Origin: Mycolicibacterium anyangense
GTDB lineage: Bacteria; Actinomycetota; Actinomycetes; Mycobacteriales; Mycobacteriaceae
Assembly (NCBI RefSeq): GCF_010731855.1
Contig: NZ_AP022620.1
Location: 3,224,001 to 3,288,000, forward strand
Direction of reading: 5' to 3'
DNA: 64,000 bases
Of this stretch, positions 10,517-19,948 are shown piece by piece. Every line of letters begins with the position of its first letter. The stretch's first letter is position 1. The notes below the pieces were generated by a model. The model searched no databases. It was given only the letters and a program-made list of their open reading frames with translations, and had not been told where the DNA came from. Both the position numbers and the translations under genes were made by a program.

Positions 10517-11929
10517 TCAGGGCGACGGCGGGATCAGCATCGACTGCCAGGTCCGGTTGGACGGGTGCGCCAGGTCGGCCTGGGTATACGGCTTGCCATC
10601 GGGACCGATGTAGGTCCCGGTGGCCGGGTCGTAGGGAACGGCGGCAACCGGAGTCCCGGGCGGGTACTGCGGCACCCCCTGTCCGGAGAACGTCGCGTTG
10701 GGGTCACCCTTCCAGTTCAAGCCGTCGTTGAGCGGGACGTAATTCTCGTCGCTGTCACACATCTCCACCGTGGGTGCACGCTTACCCGGCTTGGTCTCAC
10801 ACGGAATGTTGCGTACGCCACGAACATTCATGTCGGAATCCTGCGGGATACGGCAGTAGAGGTCGCCGGCGGGACGCTCGGGGTAGTCCACGTCGGACGG
10901 CGAGCGCTGCTGGTGCACCGGAAGGAATCCGGTGTTACACGGTGGCGGCAGATTCAGGTTCAGGTTGAAGTCCAGATAGATACCCCGGAAGGCCTGCTTG
11001 ACCTTTGAATCCGGGACGGTGATGGCCTGCATGACGGCGGTGCCCTGCGGGAAGAGCACCAGCAGCTGCTCGATGTCGCTGCGGTAGGTGACGGCGATGT
11101 CGCCCAGGCTCACCAGGTTCGCCAGCAAGACCGGCAGGCCCGGGTTGATCCGGTCGAACAGCGCACGCCCTTGCGCGAGCGCCGGTGCCCCGGATCGAAG
11201 CAGGTCGGCCAACGCCGCGTCCTGCGAGGCGAACTGGCCGGTGATCGACGCCATGTGTGCCGCCCAGGCCGCGATCGAATCCGAGCTCTGGACTTGGGAA
11301 TTCAGCACCGGCGGCGACTGGTCGATCAGTTGGGTGATCGAGTCGACGTTGCGGCCGGCCTCGATGGCCAGCGCGGTGGAGCCGTCGACGATGCGGGCCA
11401 GCTCGGGCCCCAACCCGCCGACAGCCTTGGCCGCCTCGTCGACGACCGTTCGCAGATTCTCCTGCGGAATCGCTTGCAGCGCCGTATTCGTGGCGTCGAG
11501 AAGCTTCCCGATGTCGGGCGGGGTCTGCACCTGCGCGGCCGGGATGACGTCGCCGTTGCGCAGCGTGGGACCCGACCCGTTCTTGGGTGTCAGTTCGAGG
11601 AACTGCTCACCGACGGCGGATCGACTGTGCACCGCCGCCTCGACCGGAGTCGGAATCGGGATGCCGGAGTCGAGGTCCAGCACGGCACGCACGCCGTTGG
11701 CGGTGACGTCGATGGATTTCACCCGGCCCACCTCGGTACCGCGGTAGGTGACCACCGACGTCGGGTACAGCCCACCGGAGACCGGGAGGTTCACGCTGAC
11801 CGTGTAGCGCCCGATCCCCAGCAGTGCAGGCAGTTTGACGAATCCGAATGCCATGATGCTGACCGAGATGACGGTGATGGCGGCCAGGATCGCCAGTTGC
11901 CGCCACACGGAGCGGGGTAGTCGCAGCAT
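10517..11929 (-). CDS. mceF: Mce family protein MceF
   Basis: The last gene of the mce operon, 470 residues. One N-terminal membrane anchor (about residues 11-32, LAILAAITVISVSIMAFGFV) is followed by the MlaD/Mce beta-barrel domain (about 40-120, with YPTSVVTYRGTEVGRVKSI) and a long helical region that forms the needle of Mce tunnels. The C-terminal part, after about residue 330, contains several cysteines and a Pro/Gly-rich end. By family knowledge, six Mce proteins form a periplasm-spanning channel delivering lipids to the YrbE permease. One base separates it from mceE. No further mce-associated (mas) genes follow. Confidence 0.92.
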   Translation of the reverse strand: MLRLPRSVWRQLAILAAITVISVSIMAFGFVKLPALLGIGRYTVSVNLPVSGGLYPTSVVTYRGTEVGRVKSIDVTANGVRAVLDLDSGIPIPTPVEAAVHSRSAVGEQFLELTPKNGSGPTLRNGDVIPAAQVQTPPDIGKLLDATNTALQAIPQENLRTVVDEAAKAVGGLGPELARIVDGSTALAIEAGRNVDSITQLIDQSPPVLNSQVQSSDSIAAWAAHMASITGQFASQDAALADLLRSGAPALAQGRALFDRINPGLPVLLANLVSLGDIAVTYRSDIEQLLVLFPQGTAVMQAITVPDSKVKQAFRGIYLDFNLNLNLPPPCNTGFLPVHQQRSPSDVDYPERPAGDLYCRIPQDSDMNVRGVRNIPCETKPGKRAPTVEMCDSDENYVPLNDGLNWKGDPNATFSGQGVPQYPPGTPVAAVPYDPATGTYIGPDGKPYTQADLAHPSNRTWQSMLIPPSP

Positions 11930-11930
11930 C

Positions 11931-13046
11931 TCAGTACCCGTCGAAGTGGTAGGGGGCGATCAACGGGTTGCCCGCGGTGTAGGGACTGGGCATCTGGCCG
12001 ATCGTGCGGCCCCACTGCAGTTCGAGTTCGGTGAGATTGCCCTCCCAACGGGTGCCGGTGAACAGACTGCTGTCGATGCGGCTGAGTGTCAGGTCGACGA
12101 TCAGGGTGATGTTGGCGAAGTCGCCCCGAAACCAGTTCGGGATGGTGCTTTTCACCCATGGGTAGGTGGACAGGAAGTCCAGACCCCGGGTCAGCGCGGG
12201 CCCGGCGTTGGCGAGTTCCCGCAGCACGGGCGCCATGTTGCGGAGGTTGTCCACCAGTGCTTGCTTGGTCTGGTGGACGGTGTCGGCCGCGACGGCGCTG
12301 AACTTGCCGAGTGCGTCGATGGCGTTGGCCAGCTTGGTGCGCGAGTCGGCGAGCACGGCCAGCGCCTGCGGGATGGTGGTCAGGGCCTTGTCGACGGCCT
12401 GGTCCTTGGCGGCCACCTGGCCGGCCAGCGAATTGAGTTTCTCGGTGGCCGTGATGATGTCGTCGGTCTGGCCATTCAGCTGGCTGATGAACGTATCCAG
12501 CTGATTCAGAAGGCTTTTCATCACGTCCTCACGGCCGGACAGGGCCTTGGCGAACGCCTGGTTGATCTCCTGTAGCTGGCCCAGGCCGCCACCGTTGAGC
12601 AACACCGACACCGAGGCCAATGTCTGTTCGGTGGTGGGATAGGTGGCCGCCCGGGACAACGGGATGATCGAGCCGTCCGTGAGCTGCCCTTCCGGGGCTT
12701 CGTCGGTGGGTGGCGCGAGCTCGATGTGCATGGAGCCCAGCAGGCTGGTCTGTCCGACCTTGGCGGTGGCGTTGGCGGGCAGGTGCACATCGCCGTTGAT
12801 GCGCATCGTCACCAGGGCATGCCAATCCTGGACCTCGATCTTGGTGACGTTGCCGACGTTGACGTCGGCCACCCGCACCCGGGTGTTCTGCTGGATCGTC
12901 ACCACGTCGGGCAGCTGTGCCTGGATGGTGTAGGAGCCGTCCCCGCTGCCGGTGGTGCCCGGCAGGCTCAGCGAATTCAGGCCACGCCACTGGCATCCGG
13001 TGAGGCAGAACAGCACCACCAGGGTAGCGGCCACCAGCCGGCTCAC
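11931..13046 (-). CDS. mceE: Mce family lipoprotein MceE
   Basis: A 371-residue Mce protein that is a lipoprotein. The N-terminal signal ends in a lipobox LTGC with the acylated cysteine at residue 18 (VVLFCLTGCQWRGL), typical of the fifth Mce subunit (LprK/MceE position). The Mce domain (about 40-120) contains NTRVRVADVNVGNVTKIEV. Helical repeats with coiled-coil character follow. The GTG start overlaps the mceD stop by four bases (GTGA), showing tight translational coupling. It is anchored in the membrane by its lipid and forms one sixth of the Mce tunnel. Confidence 0.92.
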   Translation of the reverse strand: MSRLVAATLVVLFCLTGCQWRGLNSLSLPGTTGSGDGSYTIQAQLPDVVTIQQNTRVRVADVNVGNVTKIEVQDWHALVTMRINGDVHLPANATAKVGQTSLLGSMHIELAPPTDEAPEGQLTDGSIIPLSRAATYPTTEQTLASVSVLLNGGGLGQLQEINQAFAKALSGREDVMKSLLNQLDTFISQLNGQTDDIITATEKLNSLAGQVAAKDQAVDKALTTIPQALAVLADSRTKLANAIDALGKFSAVAADTVHQTKQALVDNLRNMAPVLRELANAGPALTRGLDFLSTYPWVKSTIPNWFRGDFANITLIVDLTLSRIDSSLFTGTRWEGNLTELELQWGRTIGQMPSPYTAGNPLIAPYHFDGY

Positions 13047-14347
13047 GGCGAACTCTCCGGAACCATCAGGCCTTCCAGTCCCGCACCAGGATCGGTCGAC
13101 GTCGCCGGTGGCACCTCGGCTGCCAACGCCGCGGCACCGTCAGTCGGCGCCGGCGCCGGATTGGCCGGCGGCAGATGCGGATTGAGCCGGTCCTCGCTGT
13201 AGGTGAGCTCGTTGGGCCGGGCGACGGCGCCGACGAACGGGTTGCCGCCAATCGGAAAGGTGTTGTACTGGCGGTTCTTGACGATTGGTGCCAGGTACTG
13301 GACACACAGCTTGGAGGACTGCTCCCAGCCTTCGCGTGACGCGGACTGGATTGCGCCGCAGATGAATCCGACGGTGTCGGCAAAGTTGACCGGCGCGAGG
13401 ATGCCGGTGATGGCACTCTGGGCCGGCTGGTAGATGTTGGTGAAGTTGCTGAACACGCTCGGCGCGATGTGCAGCACCTGCTTGACGTCGGTGCGGCTGT
13501 CGTTGAGCGCGGTGGTGATCGCGTTGAGGTGGTCGAAGGTCGTCCCCAGACCCTCCCGGTTGTCGGCGACGAAGCCCTGAAGGTCCTTCAGCGCGCCGTC
13601 GAGACCCTTGGTGGCGTCGGCGACTTCGTTGGGGGTGTTGGACAGCACGCCGGTGACCTCGGCGAGGTTGGTGTTGAAGGATGCCAGTAGGTCACTGCTC
13701 GAGGACAGCGCCGACACCAGCAGTTGCAGGTTCTTCACCGTGCCGAAGATGTCGGTGGCGTGATCGCCGAGTGCGGAGGTGGCCTGGGACAGCTTGATCA
13801 CCGTGTCGCGGGCGGTGTCGCCCTGGCCACGCAGGTTGTCCGCGGCGGTGTTGATGAACTCCCCCAGCGGGCTGGGCCCACCGGGCTCGGTGGGCTGCAG
13901 CGACGCGGTGAGCTTCTCGAGTTGACGGCGCAGGTCGTCCCATTCGACGGGGACCGCGGTGCGTTCGATCGGAATCGTCGCGCCGTCAGCGAGTTTCGGA
14001 CCATCGGAGTACGCGGGAACCAGCTGGACGGCTCGGGCCGACACCAGCGACGGCGACAGGATCGCCGCCTTGACGTCGGCGGGCACCGGATACTTGCGGT
14101 CGACGGTGAAGGTCACCTTGGCGGCCTGTGGCTGGGGCTCGATCTTCTCCACGGTGCCCACCGCGACGCCGAGGATGCGGATCTCGTCGCCGGTATACAG
14201 GCCGTTGGTGTTGGCGAAGTAGGCGACGTAGGTGTTCTGCGCGACGTGCCGCCACCACGGGGTGGCCACCACGGTGATCGCCACCGCGAGGATGGCGAGC
14301 AGGCTGATGCCGGCGCCGAATTGGATGGCACGCCGATGCCGGGTCAT
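13043..14347 (-). CDS. mceD: Mce family protein MceD
   Basis: A 434-residue Mce subunit with a single N-terminal membrane segment (ISLLAILAVAITVVATPWW), the MlaD-like domain with YTGDEIRILGVAVGTVEKI, a long alpha-helical region and a C-terminal Pro/Ala-rich tail. In the hetero-hexameric Mce complex the D subunit is one of the six needle chains. The gene is two bases downstream of mceC and overlaps mceE by four bases. The ATG start is close to the transmembrane helix as in other Mce proteins. Confidence 0.92.
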   Translation of the reverse strand: MTRHRRAIQFGAGISLLAILAVAITVVATPWWRHVAQNTYVAYFANTNGLYTGDEIRILGVAVGTVEKIEPQPQAAKVTFTVDRKYPVPADVKAAILSPSLVSARAVQLVPAYSDGPKLADGATIPIERTAVPVEWDDLRRQLEKLTASLQPTEPGGPSPLGEFINTAADNLRGQGDTARDTVIKLSQATSALGDHATDIFGTVKNLQLLVSALSSSSDLLASFNTNLAEVTGVLSNTPNEVADATKGLDGALKDLQGFVADNREGLGTTFDHLNAITTALNDSRTDVKQVLHIAPSVFSNFTNIYQPAQSAITGILAPVNFADTVGFICGAIQSASREGWEQSSKLCVQYLAPIVKNRQYNTFPIGGNPFVGAVARPNELTYSEDRLNPHLPPANPAPAPTDGAAALAAEVPPATSTDPGAGLEGLMVPESSP

Positions 14348-14349
14348 GG

Positions 14350-15666
14350 TCAGTTACCTCCCGCCGCGGGGTCGGGGGCCACCGGCGGGATCGACGGCGG
14401 CGGTAGCTGTCCCGGTGCGGGAGCCAGGGCCGGCGGGCCCGGCGGCGGGCCGCCGGGCGGCGGGGCGGGCAACGGCTCGCGGTAGGGGTAGCGCGGGTCA
14501 CCAGGGTTGCCGGCGATCGCATCGGGCAGCGTCAGGTTCGGGTCACCGCCCTGTCCGGTGCGCGGGTAGGGCACCGGCAGCGGCGGCGTGGCGGGCTGGC
14601 CGACACCAGGGTCGACGAGTTCCGAGGGCACCTTCACGTTTGGGTCCAAGCCGAGATCGGAGAACGCCGCGTCGATGAACGGCTGGGAGAACTGACCGGG
14701 GATGAGGTTGACCAGCGAGGCCTTGAAGAATGGGCCGGATCCCAGCACCTCACCGAACGACATCGCGTACCGGCGCAGCAGGTACAGCGTGCGCTGCAGT
14801 TCCTTCTTGCGGTTGTCCAGGATGGCCAGTACACCGTTGAGCTTGTCGAGGGCCGGCTTGATCTGGGTGCGGTTGTCGGCCACCAGACCGGAGATCTGAG
14901 CGGAGACCGCACTGAGGTTGGTCATCAATGCGTCGACCGAATTGCGCTGCGCCACAAGCTCTACCAGCAGTGCGTTGGCGTTGGCCACCAGTTGGGCGAT
15001 CTGGTCGCTGCGTTTGGCCAGCACTCCGGTGACCTTGTTGGCCTCAGCCAGCAGGTCGCGCAGTTTGGCGTCGCGGGTGTTGAGGGTGTCGGAGAACCGG
15101 GCCACCCCTTGCAGGGCGATCTTCAGATCCGGCGGGGTGTCTTTGAAGGTATCGGCCAGCGTGGTCAGCGCCGAGGACAGCTGCGCAGTGTCCAGTCCGC
15201 TGATGGTGGTGGTCAGATCACCCAGCGCATCGGTCAGGTCGTAGGGCGAGCGGGTGCGCTCCAGCGGGATCGGCCCGGCCAGCGAGCCGTCGCCCCGCGG
15301 CGTCAGTTCCAGATACTTGGTGCCCAGCACGGTTTCGGTCTTGATGGCGGCCTCGGTGCGGTCGCCGAGCTCGACACCGTCGGCAACGGTGAAGTCCACC
15401 AACACTTTCGTGCCCTCGAGCGAGATGCCGGAGACTCGTCCCACCGCCAGTCCCGATACCCGCACATCGCTGCCGGTCTTGATGCCACCGGCCTCGGCGA
15501 AGTAGGCGGATTGGTCGGTGGTGCCCTTGATGAACGGAATCTTGTCGTAGGAGAAGACCGCGACCACCAGCGCAAGCAGGATGAGCACACCGACCAGGCC
15601 GACGGTGAGCCGGTTGCGTTCGGCCAGCGGCGTGAATCGCGGACGCCGCAGGGAGATTCGTGTCAT
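14350..15666 (-). CDS. mceC: Mce family protein MceC
   Basis: An Mce subunit of 438 residues. I place the start at 15666 because ATG there overlaps the mceB stop as ATGA; a start four codons earlier (15678) is also open. After the basic N-terminus comes a membrane segment (VGVLILLALVVAVFSY), the Mce domain with KTGSDVRVSGLAVGRVSGI, a helical region and a very proline-rich tail (PAPPPGGPPPGPPALAPAPG). Proline-rich ends are usual for MceC and MceA and may cross or bind peptidoglycan. It is part of the putative lipid-import needle. Confidence 0.92.
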   Translation of the reverse strand: MTRISLRRPRFTPLAERNRLTVGLVGVLILLALVVAVFSYDKIPFIKGTTDQSAYFAEAGGIKTGSDVRVSGLAVGRVSGISLEGTKVLVDFTVADGVELGDRTEAAIKTETVLGTKYLELTPRGDGSLAGPIPLERTRSPYDLTDALGDLTTTISGLDTAQLSSALTTLADTFKDTPPDLKIALQGVARFSDTLNTRDAKLRDLLAEANKVTGVLAKRSDQIAQLVANANALLVELVAQRNSVDALMTNLSAVSAQISGLVADNRTQIKPALDKLNGVLAILDNRKKELQRTLYLLRRYAMSFGEVLGSGPFFKASLVNLIPGQFSQPFIDAAFSDLGLDPNVKVPSELVDPGVGQPATPPLPVPYPRTGQGGDPNLTLPDAIAGNPGDPRYPYREPLPAPPPGGPPPGPPALAPAPGQLPPPSIPPVAPDPAAGGN

Positions 15667-16691
15667 TTGGGTGTGCACCGTCCCGTGTCCTGCCCGGCGA
15701 GTTTGACGAACACCGGCTGGCCGCCCTTGCCGTTGACCTTGAGAATCGCGTCGCAGAGATAGAAGCCGAAGTAGTCGCCGTACAAGCCGTTGCGGGCCAG
15801 CACCTGGTAGGCGTCGGGCAGGGTCTTGACCAGATCGTCGACGTAGTCGTGGTCGGCCATCACTTGCCCGGCGAACCGGTCGGTCTGGGTGACGGTGTCC
15901 TTGATCGGCTGGCGCGCCGCGGTGAGCAGGTCGGCCACCGACCCGGCGGCGGCGTTGATGTAGGCCAGTCCGTTGCCGATGTCGCTGCGGCGGTCGGCCA
16001 GGCCCTGTACCAGTTGTGAGAGCTTGTCCAGGCCGGTGCCGAATTGTTCGTCGCGGGTGGCGAAGGTGCCCAGCACGGTGTTGAGGTTCGTGATGACCTC
16101 CCCGATCAGCTGGTCACGCCCGGCCAGGGTGGTGGTCAGTGCTGAGGTCTGCGCCAGCACCGACGAGATCGTGCCGCCCTGGCCCTGGAACACCCGTAAC
16201 AACTGCCCGGAAAGCGCATTGACCTGTTCGGGATCCAGGGCGCGGAACAGTGGCCGGAAGCCACCGATCAGCGCGTCGACGTCCAGCGCCGGTGAAGTCC
16301 GGGACAGCGGAATCGTCTGTCCCGGAAGCAGCCTGCGTACCGAGCCGGGGCCCTCCTCCAGGGACAGATACCGGTCCCCGATCAGGTTCTCGTAGCGCAC
16401 CACCGCCGTGGTGCCTTCGGTGAGTTGCAGTCCCTTATCGATGGCGAACTCGACGGTGACCGTGCCGTCCTTGTGCAGGGTCATGTCCCCGACCTTGCCG
16501 ACCTCGACGCCGGCGATGCGGACGAAGTTGCCGCCCTTGAGGCCGGAGACGTTGGAGAACACCGCGGAGTAGGAAGCGCGGGTGTCGAAGCGGAACTGGC
16601 CGAACACCGTGATGAGAACGAACGTGAAGATCAGGCACATCACGGTGAACAAGGACACCCTGATGACGGCCTTGGCGGTACTGGATCTCAC
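15663..16691 (-). CDS. mceB: Mce family protein MceB
   Basis: At 342 residues this is the shortest subunit of the operon, as usual for MceB. The N-terminal membrane helix VSLFTVMCLIFTFVLITVFG is followed by the Mce domain with KGGNFVRIAGVEVGKVGDM and helices. The C-terminus carries cysteines (FYLCDAIL and GRCTPK) that could pair in the periplasm. The gene overlaps both mceA (four bases) and mceC (four bases), consistent with a single transcript and equal stoichiometry. Confidence 0.92.
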   Translation of the reverse strand: MRSSTAKAVIRVSLFTVMCLIFTFVLITVFGQFRFDTRASYSAVFSNVSGLKGGNFVRIAGVEVGKVGDMTLHKDGTVTVEFAIDKGLQLTEGTTAVVRYENLIGDRYLSLEEGPGSVRRLLPGQTIPLSRTSPALDVDALIGGFRPLFRALDPEQVNALSGQLLRVFQGQGGTISSVLAQTSALTTTLAGRDQLIGEVITNLNTVLGTFATRDEQFGTGLDKLSQLVQGLADRRSDIGNGLAYINAAAGSVADLLTAARQPIKDTVTQTDRFAGQVMADHDYVDDLVKTLPDAYQVLARNGLYGDYFGFYLCDAILKVNGKGGQPVFVKLAGQDTGRCTPK

Positions 16692-18034
16692 GGCTGGCCT
16701 CCCGGTGGCGGCGGATACAGCGGTGTTCCGTCCGGGGCGTACTCGGGTGCGCCGTAGGCCGGTCCGCCCGGATAGGGCGGCGGCGGGCCGGGGGCAGGTC
16801 CGCCCGGGTACCGGATGCGCGGTTGTTCGGGGACTCCCTTGGTGGCCGGGAAGTAGTTGGCGAAGCCGGGGAATCCGATGCCCGGGTTGGGCCGCACGTC
16901 GAGTCCGGTGCCGAAACCGGTGTCGGTGACCAGGTACTTGACCGGGAAGTTCTTACTGGCGTCGGGCAACGAGCCGCAACTGGGCTTTCCACCGGGCCCG
17001 CCGGTGGCATTGGTGACGGGCAGGTTGTCCGGGTAGCGGTACGGGTCGTCCCCGGCCAGCAGTGCCGCGTCCATGATGACCGACTTGCCGTTGCCGCCCA
17101 GGGCGTCCCGTCCACCGTTATCCAGGAACCACTGCGCGCCCTCGAACAGGCAGGTGTAGGTCGGCGAGTACTTCATGAACAGCGCGGTGACCGGGTCGAG
17201 GATGTTCATGGCGCGCACCAGGTTCGGCTGGTTGGCCCCGAGCGTGGTGATACCGGACTGCGAGAAGCCGACCGCGGACAGCAGCAGGCTGTCGAGCGCT
17301 GCGGCATTGTCGGTGATGGTCGAGCTGGTGGTGGTGAAGTTGTCCAGGATCGCCAGGATGTTCTGTGCGGCATCGGAATACGCCTGCATCGTCTGACCGA
17401 ACAGCTGCCAGTCCCGCTGTACGGTCGGCATTCTGGGGTTGACCGCCAGCAAGACGGTGTTGGCGTCGGAAATCGCCTGACCCATCCGTTCACCCTTGCC
17501 GCGGACGGCATCGGCGACGGCGGTGAACACCGCGTTGAGCTTGGCCGGGTCGATCGAGCGCACCACCGACTGAAGGTTCTCGAAGACGGTGTTGACCTCG
17601 ACGGTCACATTGCGCGAGTGCAGCACCGCACCAGGCGCCAAATGTCCTGCGGCACTGCCGGAATCCGGGACGACCAGGTCGACGTACTTGGCCCCGAACG
17701 CCGTGCTGGACTTGATCTCCGCCTCGACGTTGCCGGGCAGGTACTGGAACGGTCCCGGATCGATCTTGAGTCGCAGTGTGGACAGGTTGGCGCCGCCGGC
17801 GTGCTCGGCGCCGACGGAGGCCACCTCGCCGATCTGCACACCCCGCAGCTTGACCTTGGCGCCGTCCTCCATCACCAGGCCAGCACGGTCCGACACCACG
17901 GTCAACGGAACGGTGGTGCGCAGCCCTCCGGAGAACAGCACGGCGGTCAGGGCGGTGAGCGCGGCGATCACCAGGATCAGGACGGGGGCGTACCAGATCG
18001 GATCGATCTTCGCCCGCCGGGACGAGTTGGCCAC
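16688..18034 (-). CDS. mceA: Mce family protein MceA
   Basis: The first Mce subunit, 448 residues, with a GTG start four bases after yrbEB. It has a membrane helix near residues 17-36 (VLILVIAALTALTAVLFSGG), the MlaD-like domain (MEDGAKVKLRGVQIGEVASV), a helical needle segment and a C-terminal tail rich in Pro, Gly and Tyr (PPPYPGGPAYGAPEYAPDG). The tail type is typical for MceA. It cooperates with the YrbE permease pair encoded immediately upstream. The substrate class (fatty acid, sterol or other lipid) cannot be decided from sequence. Confidence 0.92.
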   Translation of the reverse strand: MANSSRRAKIDPIWYAPVLILVIAALTALTAVLFSGGLRTTVPLTVVSDRAGLVMEDGAKVKLRGVQIGEVASVGAEHAGGANLSTLRLKIDPGPFQYLPGNVEAEIKSSTAFGAKYVDLVVPDSGSAAGHLAPGAVLHSRNVTVEVNTVFENLQSVVRSIDPAKLNAVFTAVADAVRGKGERMGQAISDANTVLLAVNPRMPTVQRDWQLFGQTMQAYSDAAQNILAILDNFTTTSSTITDNAAALDSLLLSAVGFSQSGITTLGANQPNLVRAMNILDPVTALFMKYSPTYTCLFEGAQWFLDNGGRDALGGNGKSVIMDAALLAGDDPYRYPDNLPVTNATGGPGGKPSCGSLPDASKNFPVKYLVTDTGFGTGLDVRPNPGIGFPGFANYFPATKGVPEQPRIRYPGGPAPGPPPPYPGGPAYGAPEYAPDGTPLYPPPPGGQP

Positions 18035-18038
18035 CCGG

Positions 18039-18896
18039 TCACCCCGACAGATGGAAGTTGCCGGACTGTCCGTAGACGGACAGCGTGATGGTCAGCAGGA
18101 TGAAGACGCCGGCGGTGATCGAGGTGCGCACCGCCCGGCCGACGGCCTCCCCGACGCCGGCCGGTCCTCCGGTGGCGCTGTAGCCGTAGTAGGTGTGGAT
18201 GGTCATCACCACCGCCGCCATGGCCAGGGCTTCGATGAACGACCACATCAGGTCGCTCGGGTGCAGGAACGTCGAGAAGTAGTGGTCGTACACGCCCCGG
18301 GACTGGCCGTAGATGATGGTGGTGCCGAACCTGGTGGCCAGGAACGACATCAGCACGGCGACCGTGTAGATCGGGATGACCGCCAGCACACCGGCGACGA
18401 TGCGCGTCGAGGCCAGATAGGTCACCGCCCGGATGCCCATCACCTCCAGCGCATCGATCTCCTCGTTGATCCGCATCGCCCCGAGCTGAGCGGTGGCGCC
18501 GGCGCCGATGGTGGCGGCCAGTGCCACGCCCGCGGTCGCCGGAGCGATGAAGCGGACGTTGAGGAAGGCACCGAGGAAGCCGGTGAGGGCTTCGATGCCG
18601 ACGTTGGACAAGGTGTTGTAGCCCTGCACCGCGATCAACGCACCGGTGGACAGCGTCAGGAAGCCGACGATCACCACGGTGCCGCCGATGACGGCGAGCG
18701 CGCCGGTGCCCATGCCCATCCCGGCGATCAGTCGCAGCACCTCGGCGGGGTACCGGCGCAGGGCGTCGGGGGTGGCGGCCAGGGCGTTGCCGTAGAAGAC
18801 CGTCTGCTCACCCAGTTTGCGGGTGGAGTCGATCACCCGGTTGCCCTCGCTGGTGCTCACGGCCCACTGCGCGATCCCGCTTCGCTTCTCGCTCAC
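18039..18896 (-). CDS. yrbEB: YrbEB, MlaE-family permease
   Basis: A 285-residue MlaE-type permease. The GTG start at 18896 (MSEKRSGIAQWAVS) overlaps the stop of yrbEA as GTGA; the longer frame upstream is only the other-frame reading of yrbEA. Hydrophobic segments are abundant (ALAVIGGTVVIVGFLTLS, ATAGVALAATIGAGATAQLG), and the permease signature with MRINEEIDALEVMGI is present. It pairs with YrbEA to form the membrane core of the Mce ABC importer, whose ATPase (MceG/Mkl) is encoded elsewhere. Confidence 0.93.
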   Translation of the reverse strand: MSEKRSGIAQWAVSTSEGNRVIDSTRKLGEQTVFYGNALAATPDALRRYPAEVLRLIAGMGMGTGALAVIGGTVVIVGFLTLSTGALIAVQGYNTLSNVGIEALTGFLGAFLNVRFIAPATAGVALAATIGAGATAQLGAMRINEEIDALEVMGIRAVTYLASTRIVAGVLAVIPIYTVAVLMSFLATRFGTTIIYGQSRGVYDHYFSTFLHPSDLMWSFIEALAMAAVVMTIHTYYGYSATGGPAGVGEAVGRAVRTSITAGVFILLTITLSVYGQSGNFHLSG

Positions 18897-19726
18897 GGCG
18901 CCACCTTCACACCGAACGCCGTGGCCAGGATGTTGATCAGGAACAGCGCCATGAACGCGAAAACCACAGTCTCGTTGACGGCATTGCCGACCGCGGTCGG
19001 ACCGCCGCCCACGGACAGGCCCTTGTAGCAGGCGATCAATCCGGCCGAGAGGCCGAACAACAGCGCCTTGACCAGAGAGACGATCACCTGCGGCAGCCCG
19101 GTGAGCAGGGTCATGCCGGCGACGAACGCCCCCGGCGTGACGTGCTGGATGTAGACGACGAAGAAGTAGCTGCCGGCCAGGCCGACCACCGCGACCACCG
19201 AATACAGCATCAGCGCAACGAAAGTCGCGGCGATCACCCGCGGCACCACCAGCGCTTGAATCGGGTCGACGCCGATCACCTTCATCGCGTCGATCTCCTC
19301 GCGGATGGTGCGGGCGCCGAGGTCCGCGCACATCGCGGTCGAGCCGGCGCCGGCGACGACGATCGCCGTCACCACCGGGCCGACCTGGGTGACCGAGGCG
19401 AGCGCGGCGCCGGCACCGGACAGGTCACCCGCGCCGACCTCCAGCAGAACGATGTTCAGGGTGAAGACGATCAACACCGTGTAGGGAATCGACAGCACCA
19501 CGGTGGGCACGATCGACACCCGGGCCACGAACCAGATCTGGTCGAGGAGCTCACGCCAGGCGAACGGGCGGCGGAACATCGCCGCACACGTCTCCCCCAC
19601 CAGCACCACGAAGTCGCCGATGGAAAAAACGGGCTTGGACCAGGCCCCAACCTTCACCGGGGGCCGCCGAGGATTCGCGGGTGAGGCAAGGACGTCGGCG
19701 CCATGACGGCTGCCAGGCGCCAGCAC
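18893..19726 (-). CDS. yrbEA: YrbEA, MlaE-family permease
   Basis: The first gene of the mce operon, 277 residues with a GTG start at 19726. After about 55 polar residues come the MlaE-family membrane segments (SIVPTVVLSIPYTVLIVFTL, VVTAIVVAGAGSTAMCADLG) and the conserved EEIDAMKVIGVDPIQALV signature. It forms the permease dimer with YrbEB. The operon promoter should lie in the 222 bases between this start and the divergent UBP zinc-finger gene. No dedicated regulator gene is adjacent. Confidence 0.92.
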   Translation of the reverse strand: MLAPGSRHGADVLASPANPRRPPVKVGAWSKPVFSIGDFVVLVGETCAAMFRRPFAWRELLDQIWFVARVSIVPTVVLSIPYTVLIVFTLNIVLLEVGAGDLSGAGAALASVTQVGPVVTAIVVAGAGSTAMCADLGARTIREEIDAMKVIGVDPIQALVVPRVIAATFVALMLYSVVAVVGLAGSYFFVVYIQHVTPGAFVAGMTLLTGLPQVIVSLVKALLFGLSAGLIACYKGLSVGGGPTAVGNAVNETVVFAFMALFLINILATAFGVKVAP

Positions 19727-19935
19727 CCCGCTGCGGATCCCACATGTAGTCCTCTCATCGCCCCGGCTTGAGCGGGACGCTAAGAGAGCACCCAGGGGCT
19801 GTCAACGCGGGATGGCAGGGAAGCTGGAGCGTCAAATATCGGTATCGGCAGGTCGCCGCACAGCATTTCGTTTCGCTCAGACGGATTGAATCTCGGTGAG
19901 CACAATTGTTGCCCGCCGTGCCCGGCGACCGCCGG

Positions 19936-19948
19936 TAGCCTGGGGTTC
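19936..19948 (+). promoter_or_regulatory. Leaderless promoter -10 for the UBP zinc-finger gene
   Basis: TAGCCT at 19936-19941 is followed by seven bases and then the ATG at 19949. A TANNNT box 6-7 bases before a start codon is the hallmark of mycobacterial leaderless transcripts. No ribosome-binding site precedes the ATG, which fits. Confidence 0.6.
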
